DNA from: Chryseomicrobium palamuruense
GTDB lineage: Bacteria; Bacillota; Bacilli; Bacillales_A; Planococcaceae
Assembly (NCBI RefSeq): GCF_042649045.1
Contig: NZ_JBHSEF010000026.1
Coordinates: 248,001-312,000 of the forward strand
DNA: 64,000 nucleotides
Direction of reading: 5' to 3'
Shown: one piece after another, positions 8,510 to 17,125 of the stretch
Layout: the number at the start of each line of letters is the position of its first letter
Position numbering within the stretch: position 1 is the first letter of the stretch
Position numbers and translations under genes: made by a program
Notes under the pieces: generated by a model
What the model was told of the DNA's origin: nothing
The model's database searches: none
The model's input: only the letters and a program-made list of their open reading frames with translations

Positions 8510-9631
8510 ATGGAGAAACGAGATTATTATGAGGTGCTTGGCGTTTCCAAAACCGCCTCGCAAGATGAAATTAAAAAAGCGTATCGAAAACTATCAAAAC
8601 AGTATCATCCTGATATTAATAAAGAATCGGGTTCTGACGACAAGTTTAAAGAAATCTCAGAAGCCTATGAAGTTTTAAGTAACCAAGAAAAACGTGCACA
8701 GTATGACCAATTCGGTCACGCAGGACCACAAGGTGGATTTGGTGGCGGATTCTCTGGAGCAGATGGATTTGGATTTGAAGACATCTTTAGCTCGTTCTTT
8801 GGAGGCGGTGGTGGACGTCGTCGTGATCCGAATGCACCGCGTAAAGGAAATGACCTTCAATATTCCATGACGATTGAATTTGAAGAAGCGGTGTTTGGAA
8901 AAGAAAAAGAGATTGAAATCTCAAAAGATGAGATTTGTAATACGTGTGACGGTTCGGGTGCAAAACCAGGAACATCACCTGTCACATGTTCTCAGTGTCA
9001 AGGTCACGGTCAAATCAATATTACACAAGACACGCCTTTTGGCCGCGTACAGTCAAAGCGTACATGTCCTGTGTGTGAAGGAACTGGTAAAGAAATTAAA
9101 GACAAATGTACGACTTGTTCGGGACGTGGCCGTGTAACCCGCCGCAAAAAAATCAAAGTGACGATTCCTGCAGGTGTGGACGATGGTCAACAACTACGCG
9201 TGTCTGGTCAAGGGGAGCCTGGCGTGAATGGTGGACCTGCTGGGGATTTATATGTAGTCTTCCGCGTGAAACGTGATGCTCGTTTTGAACGAGACGGCGA
9301 TGACATCTATTATTCGTTACCACTGACTTTTGCCCAAGCGGCACTAGGGGACGAAATTGAAGTCCCTACAGTTCAAGGTAAAGTAAAGCTCAAGGTTCCA
9401 GCTGGTACTCAGTCTGGCACGAAATTCCGCTTAAAAGGAAAAGGTGTCAAAAACGTACATGGCTATGGAATCGGAGACCAACATGTCATTATTAAAGTCG
9501 TGACACCAAAGAAATTAACGGAGAAACAGAAGCAATTGCTTCGTGAGTTTGCAGAAATTAGCGGAGATATTCCGGAAGAACAAGGTAGTTCATTGTTTGA
9601 TAAGATTCGTAACAAAATTAAAGGTGACTAA
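8510..9631 (+). CDS. dnaJ: Hsp40 cochaperone DnaJ
   Basis: Delivers substrates to DnaK and stimulates its ATPase. Domains in order over 373 residues: the J domain with the HPD motif (YHPDINK, near residue 33), a Gly/Phe-rich linker (GGGFSGADGFGFED), and the zinc-finger domain with four CXXCXGXG repeats (CNTCDGSG, CSQCQGHG, CPVCEGTG, CTTCSGRG). C-terminal beta domains follow, with the GDLYVVF segment. A GAGGAGAG sequence precedes ATG 8510. prmA starts 14 bases downstream. Confidence 0.98.
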   Translation: MEKRDYYEVLGVSKTASQDEIKKAYRKLSKQYHPDINKESGSDDKFKEISEAYEVLSNQEKRAQYDQFGHAGPQGGFGGGFSGADGFGFEDIFSSFFGGGGGRRRDPNAPRKGNDLQYSMTIEFEEAVFGKEKEIEISKDEICNTCDGSGAKPGTSPVTCSQCQGHGQINITQDTPFGRVQSKRTCPVCEGTGKEIKDKCTTCSGRGRVTRRKKIKVTIPAGVDDGQQLRVSGQGEPGVNGGPAGDLYVVFRVKRDARFERDGDDIYYSLPLTFAQAALGDEIEVPTVQGKVKLKVPAGTQSGTKFRLKGKGVKNVHGYGIGDQHVIIKVVTPKKLTEKQKQLLREFAEISGDIPEEQGSSLFDKIRNKIKGD

Positions 9632-9645
9632 GGAGTGAATCGCAA

Positions 9646-10584
9646 GTGAAATGGATGGAACTTTCCGTATTGACGACAAATGAAGCAGTCGAACCCATTA
9701 GCAACATCCTACATGAGGCTGGTGCAAGCGGTGTTGTTATCGAAGATTCGTGGGAACTTGAAAAAGAACGGGTAGATCAGTTTGGAGAGCTTTATGAGTT
9801 GAACCCTTCTGACTTTCCTATAGCGGGTGTTCGAGTGAAAGCGTATCTCGCTACCAATAGCTTCATCTATGAAACCGTCGAAGAAATTAAGCTTGCGATT
9901 TCCAACTTACAATCTTTTGAAATCAATATTGGTGCTGGAGAAGTGACATTGCATGAAGTCGATGAAGAAGACTGGGCAACGGCATGGAAACAGTATTACC
10001 ACCCGGTGAAAATTTCAAACCGCTTTACTATCGTTCCGACGTGGGAAGATTATCAACCGGTAAGTACAGATGAGTTGATTATTGAGCTCGACCCAGGAAT
10101 GGCGTTTGGTACAGGTACACATCCAACAACTGTCATGTGTCTCCAAGCTTTGGAGAAGACAGTAAAAGCAAATGACACGGTTATTGATGTCGGTACAGGG
10201 TCTGGTGTGTTGTCGATTGGAGCAGCACTTTTAGGTGCTTCTCATGTCCATGCACTCGACCTGGATGAAGTTGCCGTCACAGCGGCAAAAGCAAATGTAG
10301 AATTAAACAAGGTATCAGACAAGGTTTTTGTGGTTAAAGGAAATTTGTTGGATTCTGCAAATGAGCCGGCAGACGTGGTCGTCGCTAACATCTTGGCGGA
10401 TATCATTTTATCATTTACACATGATGCCTACCAAATGGTGAAGTCTGGTGGTACATATATTACATCAGGTATTATCGGTGCAAGAAAAGACGATGTTAGA
10501 AATGGTTTAGAAGAAGTAGGATTTGTTATTGAAGAAATCATGATGATGGAAGATTGGGTTGCCATTATCGCGAAGAAAGCATAG
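9646..10584 (+). CDS. prmA: Ribosomal protein L11 methyltransferase PrmA
   Basis: SAM-dependent methyltransferase that trimethylates lysines and the N-terminus of ribosomal protein L11. The 312-residue product carries the SAM-binding motif VIDVGTGSGVLSIGA near residue 180, preceded by the PrmA-typical LDPGMAFGTGTHPTT, then VVANILADII. GTG 9646 has AAGGAGTGA at a good distance. It lies downstream of dnaJ as in other Bacillales, and rsmE starts ten bases after its stop. Confidence 0.96.
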   Translation: MKWMELSVLTTNEAVEPISNILHEAGASGVVIEDSWELEKERVDQFGELYELNPSDFPIAGVRVKAYLATNSFIYETVEEIKLAISNLQSFEINIGAGEVTLHEVDEEDWATAWKQYYHPVKISNRFTIVPTWEDYQPVSTDELIIELDPGMAFGTGTHPTTVMCLQALEKTVKANDTVIDVGTGSGVLSIGAALLGASHVHALDLDEVAVTAAKANVELNKVSDKVFVVKGNLLDSANEPADVVVANILADIILSFTHDAYQMVKSGGTYITSGIIGARKDDVRNGLEEVGFVIEEIMMMEDWVAIIAKKA

Positions 10585-10594
10585 GGGGGAGAGC

Positions 10595-11329
10595 ATGCAA
10601 CGGTATTTTGTAGACAATGCAACTTCCTCGAATGCTGTAATACAAGGTGAAGACGCTCATCACATTACGCGTGTGATGCGTATGAAAGAAGGCGAACAAG
10701 TCATTGTTGTTTCGAATGAGCGAGCTTACCTTAGTACCATCACAAGTATTTCTGAACTAACTGTAACTGTTGTTCTTGGAGAAAAACTGCCTCTTCAAAC
10801 AGAACTGCCTCTAGACGTGGTAATTGCATGCGGTTTACCAAAAGGGGATAAACTAGACCTAGTCATTCAAAAAGCGACAGAGCTTGGAATGGCTGGGTTT
10901 ATTCCTTTTGAAGCAGAACGCTCAATTGTGAAATGGGATGATAGAAAGTGGCAGAAGAAGAAAGAGCGCTATGGGAAGATCGCGAAGGAAGCGGCGGAAC
11001 AAAGCCATCGAACGGTCATTCCTACAATCCATGATTTACATACTTTTCATCAACTCACAGAAACAATGAAAAAGTATGATGTTGTTCTCGTGTGTGATGA
11101 AGAAGAGGCAAAGAAAACGGAGCGAGTTCGATTTGCAGACCATCTCAAAACAGTGTATGATATAAAGTCGATACTTGTCATTTTTGGACCTGAAGGCGGA
11201 TTAGAACGTGACGAGGTAGAAAAGCTAGTAGCGAACGGGGCAGCGGCCACAACTCTTGGGCCACGTATTTTACGTGCAGAAACGGCACCTCTCTATGCTC
11301 TTGCGGCTCTATCCTATGAATTTGAATGA
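10595..11329 (+). CDS. rsmE: 16S rRNA (uracil-1498-N3)-methyltransferase RsmE
   Basis: SPOUT-class methyltransferase that methylates U1498 of 16S rRNA. The 244-residue product has an N-terminal PUA-like region (HHITRVMRMKEGEQ) and a C-terminal knot with FGPEGGLERDEV and LGPRILRAETAPLYALAAL. ATG 10595 follows AGGGGGGAG closely; an upstream start at 10559 would overlap prmA and has no homologous sequence. The stop overlaps the region of the next gene's ribosome binding site, so translation of mtaB is probably coupled. Confidence 0.95.
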   Translation: MQRYFVDNATSSNAVIQGEDAHHITRVMRMKEGEQVIVVSNERAYLSTITSISELTVTVVLGEKLPLQTELPLDVVIACGLPKGDKLDLVIQKATELGMAGFIPFEAERSIVKWDDRKWQKKKERYGKIAKEAAEQSHRTVIPTIHDLHTFHQLTETMKKYDVVLVCDEEEAKKTERVRFADHLKTVYDIKSILVIFGPEGGLERDEVEKLVANGAAATTLGPRILRAETAPLYALAALSYEFE

Positions 11330-11343
11330 AAGAGGTGGCTCGC

Positions 11344-12687
11344 ATGGCTTCAGTAGCTTTTCATACGCTCGGTTGTAAAGTGAACCATTATGAAACAGAA
11401 GCAATTTGGCAGCTTTTTAAAGAACAAAACTATGAACGGACTGATTTTGAAAAGCGTGCAGATGTGTATGTCGTCAATACATGCACTGTGACGAACACAG
11501 GAGATAAGAAAAGTCGTCAAGTGATTCGTCGTGCCATTCGACAAAATCCGGACGCAGTGATCTGTGTTACAGGTTGTTATGCCCAAACGTCTCCGGCGGA
11601 GATTATGGCGATTCCTGGAGTAGACATCGTTGTGGGAACACAGGATCGTCGTAAAATGCTCGATTATATTGAACAGTATAAAGTGGAGCGCCAGCCGATA
11701 AATGCAGTGGGTAATATTATGAAAAATCGTGTCTATGAAGAGTTGGATGTACCAAACTTCACTGACCGTACACGTGCATCTCTTAAGATCCAAGAAGGAT
11801 GCAACAACTTCTGTACGTTTTGCATCATTCCATGGGCACGCGGGTTAATGCGTTCACGCGACCCACAAGAAGTGGTCCGTCAAGCGAAACAACTAGTTGA
11901 TGCGGGTTATAAAGAAATTGTACTGACAGGCATTCATACAGGTGGATATGGCGAAGACTTAAAAGATTACAATTTGGCACAACTTTTACGTGATTTAGAG
12001 GCGGAAGTTCACGGACTGAAGCGTCTACGTATCAGTTCCATTGAAGCAAGCCAATTAACAGATGAAGTGATTGAAGTTCTTAAGAATTCTTCGATTGTTG
12101 TACGACATCTGCATATTCCGATTCAATCGGGTTCAGATACCGTGTTGAAACGGATGCGCCGCAAGTATACAATGGCTTTCTTTGCAGACCGTTTAGTCCA
12201 ACTTCGCAAAGCACTTCCGGACCTTGCGATAACTTCTGATGTCATTGTCGGATTCCCAGGAGAGACCGAAGAAGAATTCATGGAAACGTATGAGTTCATT
12301 CGTACGCACCGTTTTTCTGAACTGCACGTGTTTCCGTATTCAAAACGCACAGGTACACCTGCAGCTCGCATGGATGACCAAGTGGATGAAGAAGTGAAAA
12401 ACGAACGTGTGCATCGTTTAATTACGCTCAATGACCAACTCGCGAAAGAATATGCATCTAGTTACGAAGATGAAGTACTAGAGATTATCCCGGAAGAATC
12501 ATTTGCACCGGATCAGCCAGGAGATTTTGTTGTGGGTTATACCGATAACTATTTAAAAGTAGTGATTCCAGGTGGAGAAGACCTCATAGGTAAACTTGTG
12601 AGAGTAAAAATAACAAAAGCAGGGTATCCTTACAATGAGGGTCAGTTTGTTCGCATCCTCGAAGATAATTTTGTAGTAGCTATGTAA
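11344..12687 (+). CDS. mtaB: tRNA t6A37 methylthiotransferase MtaB
   Basis: Radical SAM methylthiotransferase that converts t6A37 to ms2t6A37 in tRNAs reading ANN codons. The 447 residues show the UPF0004 domain with three cluster cysteines (HTLGCKVN, VNTCTVTN, TGCYAQ), the radical SAM motif GCNNFCTFCIIPWARG near residue 150, and a C-terminal TRAM domain. ATG 11344 is preferred over ATG 11326 because AGAGGTGG lies 6 bases before it. Last gene of the dnaJ cluster; a terminator follows. Confidence 0.95.
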   Translation: MASVAFHTLGCKVNHYETEAIWQLFKEQNYERTDFEKRADVYVVNTCTVTNTGDKKSRQVIRRAIRQNPDAVICVTGCYAQTSPAEIMAIPGVDIVVGTQDRRKMLDYIEQYKVERQPINAVGNIMKNRVYEELDVPNFTDRTRASLKIQEGCNNFCTFCIIPWARGLMRSRDPQEVVRQAKQLVDAGYKEIVLTGIHTGGYGEDLKDYNLAQLLRDLEAEVHGLKRLRISSIEASQLTDEVIEVLKNSSIVVRHLHIPIQSGSDTVLKRMRRKYTMAFFADRLVQLRKALPDLAITSDVIVGFPGETEEEFMETYEFIRTHRFSELHVFPYSKRTGTPAARMDDQVDEEVKNERVHRLITLNDQLAKEYASSYEDEVLEIIPEESFAPDQPGDFVVGYTDNYLKVVIPGGEDLIGKLVRVKITKAGYPYNEGQFVRILEDNFVVAM

Positions 12688-12696
12688 TTCCATTAT

Positions 12697-12726
12697 GAAC
12701 TGTCCAGTCTCGACTGGGCAGTTTTT
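12697..12726 (+). terminator. Intrinsic terminator after mtaB
   Basis: A 12-bp stem (12698-12709 with 12712-12723, one wobble) with a tiny loop and a run of five T. It closes the dnaJ-prmA-rsmE-mtaB unit. Confidence 0.9.
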
Positions 12727-12734
12727 CAGTACAC

Positions 12735-12763
12735 TTGCGTTTCTATGAGAATTTGCTTATGAT
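12735..12763 (+). promoter_or_regulatory. Sigma-A promoter of deoC
   Basis: TTGCGT at 12735-12740, a 17-base spacer and TATGAT at 12758-12763, about 42 bases before deoC. Confidence 0.6.
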
Positions 12764-12804
12764 GAAGAGGTACGTACATCTCAACTAAAGGAGAGTTTAA
12801 TCCG

Positions 12805-13476
12805 ATGAAAAAACCAATTGCCTCATATATTGATCATACATTACTTAAACAAGATGCAACAAAAACGCAAATTGAAGTTTTATGCCAGGAAGCGGCAAAA
12901 CACCAATTTGCATCTGTCTGTGTCAATCCAACATGGGTTTCTTTCGCAGCAGAACAATTAAAAGATAGCCCTGTAAAGGTTTGTACGGTTATTGGCTTCC
13001 CTCTTGGAGCTTCAACGACAGACACGAAAGCATTTGAAACAAAAGATGCGATTGCTAAAGGTGCTACAGAAATTGATATGGTATTAAATGTAGGTGCTTT
13101 AAAATCAGGTCTTATTGAAGATGTGAAGAATGACATCGAAGCAGTGGTAGAAGCAGCTAAGGGGAAAGCGATTGTTAAAGTCATCCTTGAAACATGCCTA
13201 CTTACGAAAGACGAAATCGTAACTGCCTCTCAGTTATCAAAAGAAGCAGGTGCTAATTTTGTGAAGACATCCACTGGATTCTCTACAGGTGGAGCAACAC
13301 CTGAAGATGTAGCGCTTATGCACAAAACTGTTGGAGCGGACTTAGAAGTAAAAGCTTCTGGTGGCGTTCGTAACTTAGAAGATTTCAACAAAATGGTGGA
13401 AGCAGGAGCGACTCGTATTGGCGCAAGTTCTGGTGTCGCGATTATGGAAGGTCTTTCAGCAGATTCAGACTACTAA
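12805..13476 (+). CDS. deoC: Deoxyribose-phosphate aldolase DeoC
   Basis: Class I aldolase splitting 2-deoxyribose 5-phosphate into glyceraldehyde 3-phosphate and acetaldehyde in deoxynucleoside catabolism. The 223-residue TIM barrel shows IDHTLLKQDAT at the N-terminus, KVILETCLL, and VKTSTGFSTGGAT with the Schiff-base lysine near residue 152, then VKASGGVR. AAAGGAGAG precedes ATG 12805. It is a single-gene unit here, with its own promoter and no dra-nupC-pdp partners nearby. Confidence 0.96.
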   Translation: MKKPIASYIDHTLLKQDATKTQIEVLCQEAAKHQFASVCVNPTWVSFAAEQLKDSPVKVCTVIGFPLGASTTDTKAFETKDAIAKGATEIDMVLNVGALKSGLIEDVKNDIEAVVEAAKGKAIVKVILETCLLTKDEIVTASQLSKEAGANFVKTSTGFSTGGATPEDVALMHKTVGADLEVKASGGVRNLEDFNKMVEAGATRIGASSGVAIMEGLSADSDY

Positions 13477-13492
13477 TTTTTTCTTGCATCAG

Positions 13493-13521
13493 TTGACGAC
13501 TCACTCTCAATACGCTATAAT
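13493..13521 (+). promoter_or_regulatory. Strong sigma-A promoter of rpsU
   Basis: TTGACG at 13493-13498, a 17-base spacer and a perfect TATAAT at 13516-13521. This is among the best sigma-A matches in the window, fitting a ribosomal protein gene. Confidence 0.9.
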
Positions 13522-13584
13522 TTTTAGGTAACGTAACTAATTAGTTATGTGCTTTGATGTGTGTTCGGAGGGAGGGAAAGAGAG

Positions 13585-13758
13585 ATGTCAAAAACTGTCG
13601 TTCGCAAAAACGAATCGCTTGAGGATGCTCTTCGACGCTTCAAACGTACTGTTTCTAAAAGTGGTACAATTCAAGAGGTACGAAAGCGCGAGTTTTATGA
13701 AAAACCAAGCGTAAAACGTAAAAAGAAATCAGAAGCTGCGCGTAAACGTAAGTGGTAA
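13585..13758 (+). CDS. rpsU: Small ribosomal subunit protein bS21
   Basis: Small basic 30S protein near the mRNA platform, involved in initiation. The 57-residue product has the bS21 pattern: VVRKNESLEDALRRFKR, then REFYEKPSVKRKKK and a basic tail ending RKRKW. ATG 13585 is used; the GTG at 13561 lies before the ribosome binding site GGAGGGAGG. In many Bacillales yqeY follows rpsU, but here a terminator and a gene-free stretch follow instead. Confidence 0.97.
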   Translation: MSKTVVRKNESLEDALRRFKRTVSKSGTIQEVRKREFYEKPSVKRKKKSEAARKRKW

Positions 13759-13812
13759 TCTATCCCGATACATCCCTGCGTTAACAACACTTGATGATTT
13801 AAATCGAACACA

Positions 13813-13852
13813 TAACCCGTTCTCATCTGCTGATGAGTGCGGGTTATTTTTT
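13813..13852 (+). terminator. Intrinsic terminator after rpsU
   Basis: A two-part stem (TAACCCG with CGGGTTA, then CTCATC with GATGAG around TGCT) followed by six T. A strong rho-independent terminator. Confidence 0.9.
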
Positions 13853-14153
13853 CATTTATGGCGGGCAGTTATCGACGGATTAAATGAATCCGACAGCCAT
13901 GTTAGCTATTTCTTATTATCAAAGTTCATGAATACAATAGAATAAATTTGAACAAATCCGAAAATTTTTGGCCAATTCATGTTAGGCACGCGTTTCCCTA
14001 AGTAATGATGTTTCTATGGATTTACTATTTTCAAATACTTATATTGGTAACTTCATTTTTAAAGGAGTATTCAATAAAAAAAGTTTCCATAACATGATTA
14101 TTTGTAATCTATCAAAGAAAATGAAGAAATAAGTCAAAAAGAATGCATAAAAA
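13853..14153. other. Gene-free AT-rich stretch between rpsU and nfeD
   Basis: No supported coding region on either strand. A short inverted repeat (CGGATT at 13876-13881 with AATCCG at 13887-13892) is the only structure noticed. An AAAGGAG sequence near 14060 has no start codon after it. No YqeY-like remnant could be recognised. Confidence 0.5.
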
Positions 14154-14179
14154 CGAAACTTTTCGTTATGATAGTCGTA
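14154..14179 (+). promoter_or_regulatory. ECF (sigma-W-type) promoter of nfeD-floA
   Basis: CGAAAC at 14154-14159, then 16 bases, then CGTA at 14176-14179; the B. subtilis sigma-W consensus is TGAAAC-N16-CGTA. The orthologous yqeZ-yqfA-yqfB operon is a known sigma-W target. This places the transcript start near 14186 and excludes the upstream ATG at 14168 as the nfeD start. Confidence 0.8.
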
Positions 14180-14215
14180 GAACAGAGAGACAGATTCGGA
14201 AAGTGGGGTGAAAAG

Positions 14216-15535
14216 GTGAAAAAATTGCGAATATCGATGTTTGTCCTCATTCTCCTCAGTGTTTTACTCCCGTTCTTCTCTGGTAATGCGCAGAATGAAA
14301 CCGTTTACCGAATTCCATTGGATGATGTAGTTGAAAAAGCTTTATTTACTTTCCTTGCACAGTCTATTGATGAAGCAGAAGAAAATAATGCTGATGCCAT
14401 CATCATAGAGATGGACACGCCGGGTGGTGTCGTAGATGATGCCGAGAACATTGCAGAATTACTAGAAGAGACAAGTATAGATGTCATCATGTATATCAAT
14501 AATCGTGCTTTATCAGCAGGGGCATACTTAGCGCTTTATGCCGATCAGATATATATGTCCCCAAATGCAACCATGGGAGCCGCAGCAGTCATTGATCAAA
14601 CAGGAAATGCAGCGGATGAGAAAGCTCGAAGTGCTTGGGCTGCATCTATGAGAAATGCTGCCGAATACTCTGGAAGAAATCCGGAAATTGCATTAGCCAT
14701 GGTAGATGACTCTATTGAACTGCCACAGTTTGGTGTAGAGGCAGGTGAGCTCCTGACGTTAACTTCTAGCGAAGCGATAGAGGCAGAGTATGCCGAAGGA
14801 ATAGTGAACTCACTTGACGAGGTGCTTGAAGCTATTAACTTAGCTGATGCTGAAGTCATTTCAGTTGAGGAATCGTTTTTAGTAAAACTTGCTCGGTTTA
14901 TTACACACCCTATTGTGGTTCCTATTCTCTTATCTATTGGGAGTTTAGGACTGGTCGTAGAACTGTACTCACCTGGATTTGGAATTCCTGGCTTTATGGG
15001 TATTTCCGCGTTGTTACTATTTTTCTATGGTCATATGATTGTAGGCCTCGCAGGATTTGAAGCTGTGATATTATTTATTATCGGGCTGATCCTTCTGGTC
15101 GCAGAAATCTTCCTGCCTTTTGGCATCAGTGGCATATTAGGTGGACTAGCCATCCTCGGAAGCCTCTATCTTGCTGGTGCGGATGTGACACAAATTAGTA
15201 TTTCAATTTTAATTGCACTTGCTGTCGCAATTACAGGAATGGTGGTCATCATGAAGTTCTTCGGGAAAAAATTACGCATGTTTAATAAAATTATTTTAAG
15301 TGACTCAACCTCTACGGAGAAGGGCTATGTCTCGTCTGTAGAACGCAGGGAGCTTGTCGGTCAACTAGCAGACACCTTAACTCCACTGCGTCCATCTGGT
15401 ACTATTGTAATTGGAGATGAACGACTGGATGCAGTTTCAGAAGGAAACTTCATTGACCGCAACCGAAAAGTGATTATCCGAAAAGTAGAAGGATCACGCA
15501 TTGTAGTGCGTGAATTGAAAGAGGAGGAAATGTAA
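14216..15535 (+). CDS. yqeZ: NfeD-family membrane serine protease (long form)
   Basis: Long NfeD protein, partner of the flotillin encoded next to it; family members act in membrane-domain organisation and envelope stress. Domains over 439 residues: a signal peptide or anchor (KKLRISMFVLILLSVLLPF), a ClpP-like protease domain with IIEMDTPGGVVDDAENI and the Ser motif ALSAGAYLAL, several membrane helices (about 230-360), and a C-terminal NfeD OB fold (GTIVIGDERLDAVSEG). GTG 14216 follows GGGGTG and lies after the predicted sigma-W transcript start. Its stop overlaps the floA start by one base. Confidence 0.93.
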   Translation: MKKLRISMFVLILLSVLLPFFSGNAQNETVYRIPLDDVVEKALFTFLAQSIDEAEENNADAIIIEMDTPGGVVDDAENIAELLEETSIDVIMYINNRALSAGAYLALYADQIYMSPNATMGAAAVIDQTGNAADEKARSAWAASMRNAAEYSGRNPEIALAMVDDSIELPQFGVEAGELLTLTSSEAIEAEYAEGIVNSLDEVLEAINLADAEVISVEESFLVKLARFITHPIVVPILLSIGSLGLVVELYSPGFGIPGFMGISALLLFFYGHMIVGLAGFEAVILFIIGLILLVAEIFLPFGISGILGGLAILGSLYLAGADVTQISISILIALAVAITGMVVIMKFFGKKLRMFNKIILSDSTSTEKGYVSSVERRELVGQLADTLTPLRPSGTIVIGDERLDAVSEGNFIDRNRKVIIRKVEGSRIVVRELKEEEM

Positions 15536-16539
15536 TGTTTGAAGGTTTAGGTCTTGTCGGTTTTATCGCCGTCATTGTACTTGTTGTCTTGTTCCTTGCC
15601 GTCTTCTTCACATTTGTCCCTGTGACATTGTGGATCTCGGCTCTAGCAGCAGGTGTTCGAATTAGTATATTTACATTAATCGGGATGCGTTTACGTCGTG
15701 TTATTCCTTCACGTATTGTGAATCCACTGATTAAAGCCCACAAAGCAGGATTAGATGTGCAAATTAATCAGCTGGAAAGTCACTATTTAGCAGGTGGTAA
15801 TGTTGACCGTGTGGTAAATGCACTAATTGCAGCACACCGTGCGAATATTGATTTATCATTTGAACGGGCAGCAGCAATTGACCTCGCTGGTCGAGACGTA
15901 TTAGAAGCTGTACAAATGTCTGTTAATCCTAAAGTCATCGAAACTCCATTTATTGCTGGTGTTGCGATGGACGGGATTGAAGTAAAAGCAAAAGCACGTA
16001 TCACTGTACGTGCGAACATCGAACGCCTCGTCGGTGGTGCGGGTGAAGAAACCATCGTTGCCCGTGTTGGTGAAGGGATTGTTAGTACAATCGGTTCTCA
16101 AGTGGATCACAAGAAAGTACTTGAAAATCCAGATATGATTTCTCAAACTGTCCTATCAAAAGGTCTTGACTCAGGTACAGCTTTTGAAATCTTATCCATC
16201 GATATTGCGGACGTTGATATCGGTAAAAACATTGGAGCTGAACTTCAGACTGAGCAAGCTGAAGCCGATAAGAAAATTGCGCAAGCAAAAGCGGAAGAAC
16301 GTCGTGCAATGGCTGTTGCTACTGAGCAAGAAATGAAAGCCCGTGTAGAAGAAATGCGTGCCAAAGTTGTCGAAGCGGAATCACAAGTACCACTTGCGAT
16401 GGCTGATGCTTTAAAAGATGGAAACATCGGTGTCATGGATTACATGAACTATAAAAACATTCAAGCAGACACGTCTATGCGTGATTCAATCAGCAAAGTT
16501 GGAAAGAAAGACTCTACTGATGGATCATCCAACGCATAA
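15535..16539 (+). CDS. floA: Flotillin-like protein FloA
   Basis: Scaffold protein of functional membrane microdomains. The 334 residues begin with a hydrophobic hairpin-type membrane segment (LVGFIAVIVLVVLFLAVFF, near residue 5). The SPFH/PHB-like domain follows (DLAGRDVLEAVQMSVNPKV), then an Ala/Glu-rich coiled coil (about residues 235-290). GAGGAGG upstream supports ATG 15535, which overlaps the nfeD stop codon; the two are surely co-transcribed. The family's normal length is about 330. Confidence 0.96.
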   Translation: MFEGLGLVGFIAVIVLVVLFLAVFFTFVPVTLWISALAAGVRISIFTLIGMRLRRVIPSRIVNPLIKAHKAGLDVQINQLESHYLAGGNVDRVVNALIAAHRANIDLSFERAAAIDLAGRDVLEAVQMSVNPKVIETPFIAGVAMDGIEVKAKARITVRANIERLVGGAGEETIVARVGEGIVSTIGSQVDHKKVLENPDMISQTVLSKGLDSGTAFEILSIDIADVDIGKNIGAELQTEQAEADKKIAQAKAEERRAMAVATEQEMKARVEEMRAKVVEAESQVPLAMADALKDGNIGVMDYMNYKNIQADTSMRDSISKVGKKDSTDGSSNA

Positions 16540-16560
16540 TAACAGAAGGGAGGGGTCGCT

Positions 16561-17076
16561 GTGGAAGGGATTATACTGATTATCTTGTCACTGATTATCA
16601 GCTCATTTTTCGGTAACAAGAAAAAAGAAACCCAACAAACACCGCCTCCAGTGCGTCAAAAACAACCTGTTCAAACCAAATCTTCAACGAATCAAAATCG
16701 ACCGTCTGTATTAAAAGAGCTCGAAAATTGGTCGAAGCAAATGTTGGAAGAAACGGAACAGAAAATGTCACCTCAGACAAAAGAAGTTGTTCAAAAAGCA
16801 GAACAACAAGTTCGGGAACGGTTTCCTGAACAAGCTGAGCGTATAGATCGCCAAAAGTCCCGGTTAGAGAAGAAAGTACCTACAGTCATTGAACAAACTG
16901 CAGTTACGACCTCTCGCACGCCTGAGCGACCAGGTCGTCTATCTATGCACCAACAAAAAACGAAAGAAATTGTAATGGAAGAGCCTGTTAAGCAACTTGT
17001 TAACTCCAGAGAAGAATTGGCACAAGCCATTGTCCTCTCGGAAGTGCTCGCTCCTCCGGTTTCGAAGCGTCGTTAG
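16561..17076 (+). CDS. Membrane-anchored protein of unknown function in the floA operon
   Basis: Not recognised. The 171 residues comprise one N-terminal transmembrane segment (GIILIILSLIISSFFG), then a long hydrophilic tail rich in Lys, Glu and Gln with helical, coiled-coil-like character and no Cys or obvious catalytic motif. GTG 16561 has AGGGAGGGG upstream. It lies 21 bases after floA and before a terminator, so it is the third gene of the sigma-W operon. That is the position of B. subtilis yqfB, but I cannot assert homology. A role with flotillin at the membrane is inference from position only. Confidence 0.75.
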   Translation: MEGIILIILSLIISSFFGNKKKETQQTPPPVRQKQPVQTKSSTNQNRPSVLKELENWSKQMLEETEQKMSPQTKEVVQKAEQQVRERFPEQAERIDRQKSRLEKKVPTVIEQTAVTTSRTPERPGRLSMHQQKTKEIVMEEPVKQLVNSREELAQAIVLSEVLAPPVSKRR

Positions 17077-17080
17077 TCTA

Positions 17081-17125
17081 AACACCTTCTTCTTTGCATA
17101 CGTTGCAAAGAAGAGGTGTTTTTTT
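17081..17125 (+). terminator. Terminator after the floA operon, containing the yqfC ribosome binding site
   Basis: An 18-bp near-perfect stem (17081-17098 with 17104-17120, one bulge) followed by seven T. The right arm contains AGAGGTG, which is at ideal distance from the GTG start of the next gene. Confidence 0.9.

Noticed and set aside
11350..11793. 147-codon minus-strand frame inside mtaB
   Set aside because: Antisense shadow of conserved MtaB sequence; no ribosome binding site or family features.
14168..14215. Upstream ATG extension of nfeD
   Set aside because: It lies before the expected start of the sigma-W transcript; GTG 14216 has a ribosome binding site and opens with a signal peptide.
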